From: Burkholderia singularis
Lineage (GTDB): Bacteria > Pseudomonadota > Gammaproteobacteria > Burkholderiales > Burkholderiaceae
Assembly (NCBI RefSeq): GCF_900176645.1
Contig: NZ_FXAN01000077.1
Span: 1-37,223 of the forward strand
Length of the DNA: 37,223 bases
Direction: 5' to 3'
In this document: positions 7,884 through 16,408 of the stretch, in pieces
Numbering within the stretch: the stretch's first letter is position 1
How the letters are laid out: each line of letters begins with the position of its first letter
The notes under the pieces: generated by a model
Told to the model about the DNA's origin: nothing
Database searches by the model: none
The model's input: only the letters and a program-made list of their open reading frames with translations
Position numbers and translations under genes: made by a program

Positions 7884-8540
7884 ATGATTAATTTTCACGG
7901 AATCAGCGCACACAATACGGCAGGCCCGCTTCCGGCGGGTTCGGCGCTGATCGACAACTACAATTTCATCGGCTCGTATCTCAACAACAGCGCTTTTGCG
8001 ACCGATGTAAAAAACGCGGCCCAATCTCCCTGCGCCACTGAGCGCGCAAAAATAATAAATGGCTATGCGAATATCGGCGCCGCGGGCCTGGTCGGCGACG
8101 GCGCCGGGCTTCACGGCGTGAAGCTGAGTACTGATCATGGATCGATCCAAGCGCAAATGGATCGCGACGGCACCCTTTTCAACAAGAAAGGCGTGAGCAT
8201 CGGCAAAATGAACCCCGATGGCTCGATCGTTCTGAACAAGGCGAACAGCCGGGAAGCCAGCATTCTTTCTGGAGCCGAGCATCAGAACACACCGATTCAT
8301 TCGGTCTTTCAGCTTCTCAGCCCCGCTTGGACGCTCGCCGGGCTGGCAAAGTACGCCTTTCACAAACTGTTCGATAAAGAACCGCCTCCCGGACGGCGGA
8401 TTTTTAATGCCACGGAAATCACAGTGTCGGGCGGCGACCTGCCAGGCACTAGCGCAGACACCCGGGATATCTATGGAACCTTTGCCAATGCGCCGTGGAT
8501 CGAGCTGGTAGGGAATAACGATGCGTCGCGGGCATTTTAA
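7884..8540 (+). CDS. Unknown 218-aa protein; candidate type III secreted effector
   Basis: No family is recognised. The ATG at 7884 follows GAGGA eleven bases upstream. The N-terminal ~50 residues are Ser/Asn/Ala-rich with few charges, have no signal peptide and no transmembrane helix, and fit the loose profile of type III secretion signals. The middle (~80-125) contains short beta-like motifs (MDRDGTLFNKKG, then MNPDGSIVLNKA), which look like two imperfect copies of an xDGxxxNK unit. The codon and base composition is less GC-rich than the flanking polysaccharide genes. A PIP box with correct -10 spacing lies upstream. It faces the wzy-like gene convergently. The 3' end is odd: a 12-bp direct repeat flanks the stop and another open frame follows (see findings). 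The effector role is inference. Confidence 0.6.
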   Translation: MINFHGISAHNTAGPLPAGSALIDNYNFIGSYLNNSAFATDVKNAAQSPCATERAKIINGYANIGAAGLVGDGAGLHGVKLSTDHGSIQAQMDRDGTLFNKKGVSIGKMNPDGSIVLNKANSREASILSGAEHQNTPIHSVFQLLSPAWTLAGLAKYAFHKLFDKEPPPGRRIFNATEITVSGGDLPGTSADTRDIYGTFANAPWIELVGNNDASRAF

Positions 8541-8719
8541 AATCGCGCGTCGCGGGCAACGATCGGGCGCTTTGCATTGACGTCCGGCCGGCGGGATACG
8601 AACCGCCGAGCGGCATCGCCCACACCACGCCGCATGCGGGCACTACCCCCGCGGCCGGAGCCGAGCTCGATGCCGGCAACAACGCCGGCGCAGCGCGCGC
8701 CGGCGTCCGATGTGCCCGG

Positions 8720-9772
8720 TCAGCCAGCACCGGGCACGGCCGCCGCGGCACGCGAGTCGCCCGCCCGCCGGCGCGCCGCGCTCAACGCGGTCATCGAATA
8801 CAGCGCAACGCTCGACAGGTGGCGCGTATAACTGCCGAGATCCGGTTCGAACAACATCGACACCGCGACATGGCCGATCACGAAGCAGCCGAGCAGCGTC
8901 TGCGCGCGCGACGCCTGCGGCTGACCGAGCGCCGGGCCGACGGCCAGCACGATAAAGAGCTGCATCGCCAGTTCCTTGATGCCCGGCGAAAACAGCCAAG
9001 CGAGATTGAGCCGGCCGAGCGCGTACAGATAGTCGCCGACGAAGCCCGCGAACGACGACGGATCGAGCGGGTTGTAAAAACTCGTGCGCGCACCGTAAGG
9101 CGATTGGTAGACGAGATAATCGACCGCCATGTCGCGAGAATGAAGCAGCGCGACATAGACGCTGCCCGGCAACAGAAACACCGCGAGCAAAGCTGTCGCG
9201 GCCCCGGCCAGCCTCCATTGCAGCGGGCAGTTCCGCCAAGCATACGCGCCGAAGCCGATCACGGCGATCAGCGCGAAATAGCTGCGCACGAGCGCGGCAT
9301 AGGCGCCGTAGCAGAGGAGCGCCGTCAGCATCGCGCGCCGCGGATTGTCCCGGCATGCCGCGTGGGCGACGAACAGCGAAATCAGCACGACGAGCGTGTC
9401 CTTGCTTGCGACGAACAGATTGAAAAACACGCAAGGCATCGATAGCACCAGCGCCGCCGCCATCAGGCCGAGCCGGTTCGCGCGGCACAGCATCGCCCAG
9501 ATGAAGCAGGCGCCGATCCCGATCACGAGCGCATCGACGAGCGGACCGAACATCGCATAGAACCTGCCGACCGCGTCGAACGACGTGCCGGCGTAGGTGT
9601 CCGCGCCGCCCATCTGCGCCTGGATCTTGTCCGCGTCGCGAAAGATGAATTCGGGCAGCAATGCGCCCGCCTTCGCATACACGAGCGCGTACATCAGCAC
9701 GTACAGCGCCGCAACCGTGCGCACGACGCCGCGACTCAATACCGGTCCGCCCATCAGCCATTTACGCAACAT
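8720..9772 (-). CDS. Putative Wzy-type exopolysaccharide polymerase
   Basis: This ~350-aa polytopic inner-membrane protein has about ten hydrophobic segments and a large polar loop (around YQSPYGARTSFYNPLDP) typical of EpsG/Wzy-like polymerases that join lipid-linked repeat units at the periplasmic face. Such proteins share little sequence identity, so the call rests on topology and locus. The start at 9772 is chosen because GGGAGGGACGGC precedes it; it overlaps the flippase end (9762) by 11 nt, implying translational coupling. It is the last gene of the EPS operon. An O-antigen ligase-like role is the alternative. Confidence 0.65.
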   Translation of the reverse strand: MLRKWLMGGPVLSRGVVRTVAALYVLMYALVYAKAGALLPEFIFRDADKIQAQMGGADTYAGTSFDAVGRFYAMFGPLVDALVIGIGACFIWAMLCRANRLGLMAAALVLSMPCVFFNLFVASKDTLVVLISLFVAHAACRDNPRRAMLTALLCYGAYAALVRSYFALIAVIGFGAYAWRNCPLQWRLAGAATALLAVFLLPGSVYVALLHSRDMAVDYLVYQSPYGARTSFYNPLDPSSFAGFVGDYLYALGRLNLAWLFSPGIKELAMQLFIVLAVGPALGQPQASRAQTLLGCFVIGHVAVSMLFEPDLGSYTRHLSSVALYSMTALSAARRRAGDSRAAAAVPGAG

Positions 9773-11153
9773 GCCGTCCCTCCCGAGCTTCGCGGTGCAC
9801 GGCACCCGGCGCGGCAGGCCCCGCCTGCGCATCCCATGCGGCGGCGACGCCGGCGCGCGGTACCGGCCCGGCCGATCCAGCCGACGCGCAAGGCGCGCGG
9901 CGCCGGATCACCCACGCAAGCCAACCCGCTATCGCCACACTCGCGCATAGATGGGCGAGCGCCGCGCCCGTCGCACCGAAACGGCCGATCAGCAACCAGT
10001 CGTTCGCAATCGACAGCGCGCCAAGCACGGCCATCCCGGACGCGACCCGCCGCCCTTCGCGCAGCGCGACCGCCGCGACCCACGCGATATCCGCGATCGA
10101 ACGCACGACGAACGATACGAGCAAAGCCGCGAGCACGAACGTGCCGTCCGGCCCCGGCGTTTCGTGCGCGAGCCGGAAAATCGGCGCGCCGAGCACGGCG
10201 ATCACCCCGCTCAGCGCGAGCGTCAGCGCGCCGGCGCGGCCGACGAAGCGCATCACGAGCGGCACGAACTTCGCGGGCGCATCCGATGCCGCGCGGGCCA
10301 ACACGGGCGCGGCCATCACGACGAGCACCGCATACGATACGGTCTGCACCGAATTGGCGATCGACCAGCCGAACACATAGCGCCCGAGTGCGTCGTGTCC
10401 GAGCAGCCGGTCGGCGACGAAACGCTCGCCGTATTGCATCGCCGACAGCAGCACCGCACCGACGTAAAACGCCGCGCCGTCGCGCCACAGGCGCCCTGCT
10501 GCCGCCGCGCCGCGTTTCGCAGGCCCGGCAGGCTCGGCGTGCTCGACATGTCCGGCGTGCGGACCGGGCGGTTGCGCCGCGCGTGCAAGCCGCGCGATCG
10601 AGGCCCACGCCCAAACGATCACGACGGCGTTCGCGCCAGCCCACATCCACAGCACTGTCTCGATGCGGCCGATCCAGCCGGCGGCGAGCCCCGCGATCGC
10701 GAACGCGGGCCAGAGGCCGGTGCGCACGAACATCATCCGGGCGCCGGCGTCGGTGCGGTGTAGCGAGAACACGTAGGAATTCGCCTCGAATGCGTAATGT
10801 TCGGCGATCACCACCGCGAGCACGGCCGCGCCCGCCGATGCCGTCGACGCGCCGAACCACGCATATGCATCGGTACAAAGCGCGCCAGCGGCTGCGACGA
10901 GCGCATAAAACGCGGCGTACACGCCGCCGATGCGGCGCGCGTCGCGGATCGCCTCGCGCGGCTCGGCAGCGGCGAGGCGCCGGTTGATCTCGGCGCTGAA
11001 GCCGAGCCCGAACAGCTTCGACGCGATCACCGACGCGGCCACCGCGAGCCCATAATCGGCAACCGCGCCGAAACCCAGCACGCGCGCGACGACCAGCGTC
11101 AGCGCGAACTTCGCGCCGAGCGCCGACACCCTGAGCAAAAGACGCGTCAACAT
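9762..11153 (-). CDS. Wzx-type polysaccharide flippase
   Basis: This 463-aa protein has about 12-14 predicted transmembrane helices spread over its whole length, as in the MATE/MOP flippase superfamily (polysaccharide transporter family). The N-terminus (LRVSALGAKFALTLVVARVLG, then ADYGL) matches the usual helix-1 to loop pattern of Wzx/RfbX proteins. It would move undecaprenyl-diphosphate repeat units across the inner membrane for the adjacent polymerase. Its start overlaps the 3' end of the pyruvyl transferase gene by 7 nt, and its end overlaps the polymerase start by 11 nt. Confidence 0.8.
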   Translation of the reverse strand: MLTRLLLRVSALGAKFALTLVVARVLGFGAVADYGLAVAASVIASKLFGLGFSAEINRRLAAAEPREAIRDARRIGGVYAAFYALVAAAGALCTDAYAWFGASTASAGAAVLAVVIAEHYAFEANSYVFSLHRTDAGARMMFVRTGLWPAFAIAGLAAGWIGRIETVLWMWAGANAVVIVWAWASIARLARAAQPPGPHAGHVEHAEPAGPAKRGAAAAGRLWRDGAAFYVGAVLLSAMQYGERFVADRLLGHDALGRYVFGWSIANSVQTVSYAVLVVMAAPVLARAASDAPAKFVPLVMRFVGRAGALTLALSGVIAVLGAPIFRLAHETPGPDGTFVLAALLVSFVVRSIADIAWVAAVALREGRRVASGMAVLGALSIANDWLLIGRFGATGAALAHLCASVAIAGWLAWVIRRRAPCASAGSAGPVPRAGVAAAWDAQAGPAAPGAVHREAREGRHVA

Positions 11154-12349
11154 GCGGCCGCGCGCTCCCGCGTGCGCGGCTGCGACACGCGCGCCGCGTC
11201 GCGCAGCGCCGCGACGATGCGCTCGCGTTCAGTGCGGATCGCGCCCACGCGGCGCGCCGCGACCGCCCAGAACCGCTCGATCGCCCCGGCCGCGAAGATG
11301 CGCGCGACCACCGGCATCGCCGCAAAATCCGCCGCGTTGACGACCCAGTCGTCGACGCCGAGATCGCCGTATGCGCCGAACCCCTTGCGTTCATAGCTCA
11401 AATGGAACGCGGGCACGCCGTCGAGAATCGATTCGAGCGCGCCGTGCAGCCGCACCGAAATCACGACGTCCGGCCGGTCGTGCGCGAGCAGATGCCGCAG
11501 CGACGGCGGCTGGTCGATGCCGAGCCGCCGGTAATAGGCGGCGTCGTCATTGCCGCGCCCGGTGCTTTGCACGGCGAAGCTCACGCGGCAGCGCGCCTGC
11601 AACGCCGCGATCAGCTCGGCGCTGGAGCGCCGGTATCGATCGAGTTGCGCCGCGTTCCAGCTCGGCGCCTCGCGCAGCACCATCGCCACGTGGCCGACCG
11701 GCCCCGCCGCCGCGCGCGCGGCCTGCTGCGTCAACGCACCGCCGCGCGCGCCGAACTCCAGCACCGCGAGATCGGGCGCGCGGCGCGTGTTGGCATTGCC
11801 TTTCAAAAACTCGAACGAGCGATCGTCGCGCACGAACACGCCCGAGAATCCGCCGAGCAGGCCAGCCAGATGCTGGCCGAGCGCGCGCGACACGAACTCC
11901 GAGCCCGCGCTCGCCGGCCCGATGCTCTGCGGCAGATACACGGCCGGCTTGCCCGAAGCGCGCGCGGCACGCATTTGCAGGATATGCCCGGCCTCCAGCT
12001 TGAGCGCCTCGGTCGCATTGCGCGCACGCAGATAGCCGCCGCCCACGCCGACGATCAGATCCACCGAATCGAGCAGCCGCGCAAGCTGCCGCGCGCCGCG
12101 CGTGGACGCGCACGCCAGCAGGTTCGCCGACGCGACGACCCGCGTGAAGCCGCGATCGGCAATCACCGGCGCGCCGAGCACGGAGTCGTAATCGGCGAAC
12201 GAAGCAGGATCGGCCGCGACGATCGTGACGCTGACGTCGTCGCCGAACGCCTCGCGCAGCAGCTTGACGGACAGATCGACGAGCAGGCCGTCGCCCGAAT
12301 TACGTCTGCTATATGCGTGCAGCAGCGCCACATGCTTGACTCGATTCAT
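11147..12349 (-). CDS. Polysaccharide pyruvyl transferase family protein
   Basis: This 400-aa protein belongs to the family that adds pyruvate ketals from phosphoenolpyruvate to sugars of surface polymers (CsaB/WcaK/ExoV-like). Visible family features are the glycine-rich VGVGGGYLR segment (~residue 100), LPQSIGPA (~143-150), the FVRDD segment, and the C-terminal VISVRLHGALESI with PAFHLSYERKG, which contains the conserved His-Gly pair. It overlaps the GT4 gene by 4 nt (ATGA) and the flippase by 7 nt, so it belongs to one translationally coupled operon. It predicts an acidic, pyruvylated exopolysaccharide. Some members have other roles in polymer assembly, so the donor and acceptor are inference. 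Confidence 0.82.
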   Translation of the reverse strand: MNRVKHVALLHAYSRRNSGDGLLVDLSVKLLREAFGDDVSVTIVAADPASFADYDSVLGAPVIADRGFTRVVASANLLACASTRGARQLARLLDSVDLIVGVGGGYLRARNATEALKLEAGHILQMRAARASGKPAVYLPQSIGPASAGSEFVSRALGQHLAGLLGGFSGVFVRDDRSFEFLKGNANTRRAPDLAVLEFGARGGALTQQAARAAAGPVGHVAMVLREAPSWNAAQLDRYRRSSAELIAALQARCRVSFAVQSTGRGNDDAAYYRRLGIDQPPSLRHLLAHDRPDVVISVRLHGALESILDGVPAFHLSYERKGFGAYGDLGVDDWVVNAADFAAMPVVARIFAAGAIERFWAVAARRVGAIRTERERIVAALRDAARVSQPRTRERAAAC

Positions 12350-13584
12350 CGTGAACCTCCATTGAGAACGTCGTGATACAGCTCGAGAGTGCGCCGCACC
12401 ATGCCCGAGGCGGAAAAATGCGCAATCGCGCGCGTACAGTTCGCGGCCATCCGCGCGCGCGCCGCGCCGTCCTCGAACAGCGTGCCGAGCGCGCCCGCCA
12501 GCGCGGCCGGATCGTCGACGTTGTCGACGACGATGCCCACGTCGTGGCGGCCGACCACTTCATCCGCGCCCGCCACCCGCGTCGTGACCACCGGCAAGCG
12601 CGCCGCCATTGCTTCGAGATACACGTATGGAAAGCCCTCGTAACGGCTCGGCAGCACGAACGCATCGAACGCCGAAAAGTAGCGCCGCGCATCCTGCACG
12701 CGGCCGATCAGCTTGAGATTCGCGCTCAGCGCGGCCGCGCCGCACCCCGCTTGCGCGGCGAAATCGCCGATGCCGATCACTGCGATCTGCAAGCGCGCGC
12801 CGTAGCGTTCGTTGAGCCTCGCCGCCGCGGCGACGAGCCGGTCCACGCCCTTCTGAAACGAAAAGCGGCCGACGAAACCGACGGTGAATGCGTCGCCCGC
12901 GATGCCGAGCGCCGCGCGCGCGGCATCGCGACTCAACAACGCGAACCCCGGCACGCCGTTGTGAATCGTGCGGACTGCGCGCGCCGGAATGCGCAGGCTG
13001 CCGGTGGCATGACGCGCCTCGTCGTCGGACACGGCGATCACGCGATCCGTGCGCCACTTTCCGAACAGCGTCTCGATCGAGCCGTACAGCCAGCGCGAGC
13101 CCGGCGACAGATACGGATTGAGCGTGTAGAACGCATGCGGCGTATACACGTGCCGCCACGCGCCGATGCATGCGCGCGCCAGCACGCCCGCCTTCGAGCT
13201 GTGGCTGTGAACGATATCGGGCGCGATGCGCGCGAGCGCGCGAAACACGTCGACATAGGCGCGCGCATCGCGCCACGACACCGCGCGCTGCATCGGCACG
13301 CGCACGACCGACGTGCAGCGCCGCAAGATGGCGTCATGGAGAATGCTTGTGTCGAAACGCGCGCCCGTCGGGCCAATCAAATGGACCTCGATGCCGGCGG
13401 CGGCGAGCCCGTCGATCAAATCGGCGACATGCACGGCCACGCCGCCGCCCGCCGCCTCGACGACGAGCGCCACGCGCAGTCGCCGCCCTGCGCGCTGCGC
13501 AATGTGCGCGTGCCTGCGCGCGGGCGCGGCCTGCGCCGCCGCGTCGGCCCGCTCGGCCGCCTCCACATGCAGCCGGCCGCTCAT
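12346..13584 (-). CDS. GT4-family glycosyltransferase
   Basis: This 412-aa protein is a cytoplasmic GT-B glycosyltransferase. The N-terminal Rossmann domain contains VALVVEAAGGGVAVHV, DIVHSHSSKAGVLAR and TPHAFY. The C-terminal domain has GFVGRFSFQKGVDRLV, then FDAFVLPSRYEGFPYVYLEAMAA, whose E-x7-E arrangement (EGFPYVYLE) is the nucleotide-sugar/catalytic signature of GT4. The start at 13584 forms an ATGA overlap with the wzc stop and has GGAGG upstream; a longer open frame through wzc is a shadow. It is the only sugar transferase here besides the initiating enzyme. Sugar specificity cannot be read from the sequence. Confidence 0.88.
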   Translation of the reverse strand: MSGRLHVEAAERADAAAQAAPARRHAHIAQRAGRRLRVALVVEAAGGGVAVHVADLIDGLAAAGIEVHLIGPTGARFDTSILHDAILRRCTSVVRVPMQRAVSWRDARAYVDVFRALARIAPDIVHSHSSKAGVLARACIGAWRHVYTPHAFYTLNPYLSPGSRWLYGSIETLFGKWRTDRVIAVSDDEARHATGSLRIPARAVRTIHNGVPGFALLSRDAARAALGIAGDAFTVGFVGRFSFQKGVDRLVAAAARLNERYGARLQIAVIGIGDFAAQAGCGAAALSANLKLIGRVQDARRYFSAFDAFVLPSRYEGFPYVYLEAMAARLPVVTTRVAGADEVVGRHDVGIVVDNVDDPAALAGALGTLFEDGAARARMAANCTRAIAHFSASGMVRRTLELYHDVLNGGSR

Positions 13585-15866
13585 CGCGCGCCTCCGCCCG
13601 AAAGCCTGCGTGCGATGCGCCGCAACACGCCCGGCGCCGGCGCGTCGGCGGCGTAGCGATATTCGACATAGCGATAGTGTCCGTAGCGCCCGCCGTAGCG
13701 CCCCAACGACGGCGTGAGCCCGTTCATGACGACGCCGTGCGGCCGCAGGCCGCCGTGCGCGAGCCGTTTGAGCGCTTCGCGCAGATCGCCCAGCCGGGTC
13801 TGCGCCGCGCGCGCGACCAGCAGCACGGCCGACGCATGACGGGCGAGGATCGCCGCATCGGTGGCCGCCAGCATCGGCGGCGCGTCGATCAGCACATAGT
13901 CGTAACGCTCGCGCAGCGACGCGATCAATGCGCCGAGCCGCTCGCTGAGCAGCCATTCGCCCGCGTGCGGCAGCAGCGCGCCCGTCGCGATGAAATCGAC
14001 ATTCGGCACGACGCCGCGATGAATCACGTCGTCGCCGTCGAGCCGGCCTTGCAGCACGGTCGACAGGCCGGGTTCGCGGATCACGCCGAAATATTGGTTC
14101 AGGTAACCGCGCCGCAAGTCCGCATCGACCACGATCACGCGCTGGCCGCCCGCGCCGAGTACCGCCGCCAGATTCGCGAGCACGAACGACTTGCCCGCGC
14201 CCGGCTCGGCGCCCGTCACCACAAGCGCGGTGCGCTCGCCGTTGAGCTTGGAGAAACGCAGCGCGGTACGCAGGCTGCGCAGGCTCTCGATGGTCGGATC
14301 GTCGGGCGCTGCGCTCGCAAGCAAATGCGTGCCGGCAAGCTTTGCCTGCGCCGCGCGGAAGATCGAGCGCTGCTCGGCCGATAGCGGCACCGTCGCATAG
14401 ACGTCCAGCCCGAGCGCGCGTTCGATCTCGTCGGGCGAATTCACGCCGCCGAACAGCAGATCGCGCGCGAACGCCAGCACCACGCCCAGCACGAGCGCGC
14501 CAAGCGCCGCGCCCGCGATCACGAGCGGCCGGTTCGGCTTGACCGGTTCCTGCGGCACGATCGGCATATCGACGACCCGCACGCTGCCGACCTTGCCCGC
14601 CTTGACGAGCTGAAGCTGCTGCGTGTTGTTCAGCAGCGCCGTGTAGAGATCGGTGTTGACGCGCACGTCGAGCATCAGCCGCGCGGCTTCCTGCTGCAAA
14701 TCCGGCAGGCGCTTGATTTGCGCGTCGAAGCCGCCCGCCTGCGCATCGAGCGTCGCGATCTGCCGGTCGATCGCGACGAGGCTCGGGTGCGCGGAATTGA
14801 AACGCGTCGCCAGTTCGTCGCGCTTTTGCTGGAGCAGCAGCCGTTGCGTCTGCGCCTGCGCGCTCTGCTGCAGCGCGAGGCGCGCTTCTTCCGGCAGATC
14901 GACCGTGCCGTTCGCGTTGCGCATCTTCGTGTAGCGCGCCTCCGAGCGGTCGAGCTGCGCCTTGAGCAGCGGAAGCTGATCGTTCAGGAAGGCGAGCGAC
15001 TGGGCCGCGTCGGCGGATTTGCGTTCGATGTTCTGCCGCACGTATTGCTCGCCGATCTCGTGCAGCAGCGCGCTCACGCGCACCGGGTCGTCGCCCGCGA
15101 GCGTCGCGATGACGACGCCGGATTGCTTGATCTTTTCCTGCACGTCCAAACGGGTCTGCACGTCGTCGATCGTCTGCGCGCGCGAATTGCGAATCAGCGT
15201 GAAGCGCGTGCCGGGCTGCGCATCGAAGCGTTCGACCTTCAGCACCGCGGTGCCGTAACGCGTCGGCACGCTCGTCAGTTCGCCGACGCGGCCGCGCACC
15301 GGCTGCGCCAGATCGTCGCCCGTGAGCGTCCACGCGCCGCCCCGCTCCACGCTCAGCGCGAACGTGTCGCCTTCGGCGTCCTTCGGCACGTCGAAGCGCT
15401 CGATCGCCGCCTGCTCGCCGCCCCACGCGTAGCCGCCGAGCCCGAACACGCCCGGCGCCGTCACGCCGCTGTTCAGCCGCGACACGAAATCACCGATCAC
15501 GGGAAAGCGCTTCGGCTTGACGTCGATGTAAAAGCGCAGCCGGTCCACCGCGCGCGTGACCACGAGCCGCGATCCGACGATCTGCGCCTCGGCCGCCGCC
15601 GACGATTTCACGTCGAACAGCGACGACACGTCGCCGAGCAGGCTCTTGGCGGCCGACGTATCGGGGCTGTCCTCGATCTGGATCATCATGTCGGCCTGAT
15701 ACTTGGGATGCGCGAGAAAGGCATAGGCGGTGCCGAGCAGCAGGCCGAGCACGGTGATCGCGGCGATCGACCAGCGATGCGCGAGCAGGATGTCGAGCAC
15801 GCCGACCAGATCGAGTTCGTCGCGCGCGTCGTGACTGTCGTGGCGGGTCTCTGGAATGGATGACAT
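13581..15866 (-). CDS. wzc: Wzc-like polysaccharide co-polymerase and BY-type tyrosine autokinase
   Basis: This 761-aa inner-membrane protein controls polymer length and export. TM1 is at ~33-51 and TM2 at ~447-467, bracketing a periplasmic Wzz-type domain with coiled coil around 285-400. The cytoplasmic kinase has Walker A GAEPGAGKS (552-560), Walker A' VIVVDAD (577-583) and Walker B YVLIDAPP (657-664). The C-terminal tail carries six tyrosines between 724 and 738 (Y724, 728, 731, 733, 736, 738), the autophosphorylation cluster. It lies 75 nt downstream of the phosphatase gene, which would dephosphorylate this tail, and overlaps the GT4 gene by 4 nt. The length equals that of family members such as BceF/EpsB. 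Confidence 0.93.
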   Translation of the reverse strand: MSSIPETRHDSHDARDELDLVGVLDILLAHRWSIAAITVLGLLLGTAYAFLAHPKYQADMMIQIEDSPDTSAAKSLLGDVSSLFDVKSSAAAEAQIVGSRLVVTRAVDRLRFYIDVKPKRFPVIGDFVSRLNSGVTAPGVFGLGGYAWGGEQAAIERFDVPKDAEGDTFALSVERGGAWTLTGDDLAQPVRGRVGELTSVPTRYGTAVLKVERFDAQPGTRFTLIRNSRAQTIDDVQTRLDVQEKIKQSGVVIATLAGDDPVRVSALLHEIGEQYVRQNIERKSADAAQSLAFLNDQLPLLKAQLDRSEARYTKMRNANGTVDLPEEARLALQQSAQAQTQRLLLQQKRDELATRFNSAHPSLVAIDRQIATLDAQAGGFDAQIKRLPDLQQEAARLMLDVRVNTDLYTALLNNTQQLQLVKAGKVGSVRVVDMPIVPQEPVKPNRPLVIAGAALGALVLGVVLAFARDLLFGGVNSPDEIERALGLDVYATVPLSAEQRSIFRAAQAKLAGTHLLASAAPDDPTIESLRSLRTALRFSKLNGERTALVVTGAEPGAGKSFVLANLAAVLGAGGQRVIVVDADLRRGYLNQYFGVIREPGLSTVLQGRLDGDDVIHRGVVPNVDFIATGALLPHAGEWLLSERLGALIASLRERYDYVLIDAPPMLAATDAAILARHASAVLLVARAAQTRLGDLREALKRLAHGGLRPHGVVMNGLTPSLGRYGGRYGHYRYVEYRYAADAPAPGVLRRIARRLSGGGAR

Positions 15867-15941
15867 AAGTGGATCGATTAATCGGTTCGTTCGGTTCGTT
15901 CGATGCGAAAGCGTGACGATGAAACGCGATGCCGGCGCGCG

Positions 15942-16406
15942 TCACGTGACGCGCAACGCGCCGGCATCGAGCGCGGCGATGCGCGCGCGCCACGCATCGG
16001 CACAGCGGCCAAGCCGCGCGAGGCAAGTGTCGAAGCCGCTGCGCGGGCCGCCGTGCGGATCGGCGATATCGGGCGGGCCGCCGTCGAATAGCGCGAAGCG
16101 AAACGTGCGGCCACGTGCATACGGATGGCGTGATTCGACGAAGCGCTGCTGCTGCGCGTCCATCACCAGGATCAGATCCGCGCGCATGCATTGCAGCGAG
16201 CCGAGCTGCGTGGCGCGGTGCGCGGACAGATCGAGCCCGAGCACGCGCGCGGCCTCGCGCATCTGCGGGTCGGCGCCCGCGCCGGCCAACGCGCGCACGC
16301 CCGCCGACGCGACGTCCACGTCCGGCAGCGCGCGTGCAAGCAGCGCGGCCGCGGCCGGGCTGCGGCAAATGTTCGCGTGACAGACGACGAGTACGGCCGC
16401 GATCAT
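15942..16406 (-). CDS. wzb: Low-molecular-weight protein-tyrosine phosphatase (Wzb-like)
   Basis: This 154-aa cytosolic enzyme is predicted to dephosphorylate the Wzc tyrosine tail so that polymerisation can cycle. The P-loop C9-H-A-N-I-C-R15-S16 gives the CX5R catalytic signature. The usual Gly at the third position (C.GN.CRS) is Ala here, which is tolerated in some EPS-linked members. The general acid is D116 in ADPHGGP. The start at 16406 lies 2 nt past the wza stop, consistent with coupled translation. Confidence 0.9.
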   Translation of the reverse strand: MIAAVLVVCHANICRSPAAAALLARALPDVDVASAGVRALAGAGADPQMREAARVLGLDLSAHRATQLGSLQCMRADLILVMDAQQQRFVESRHPYARGRTFRFALFDGGPPDIADPHGGPRSGFDTCLARLGRCADAWRARIAALDAGALRVT

Positions 16407-16408
16407 CG

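Noticed and set aside
12346..15426. 1026-codon frame spanning the GT4 gene and most of wzc
   Set aside because: Only its last 412 codons are a real protein. The remainder is an Arg/Ala-rich shadow of wzc in high-GC DNA.
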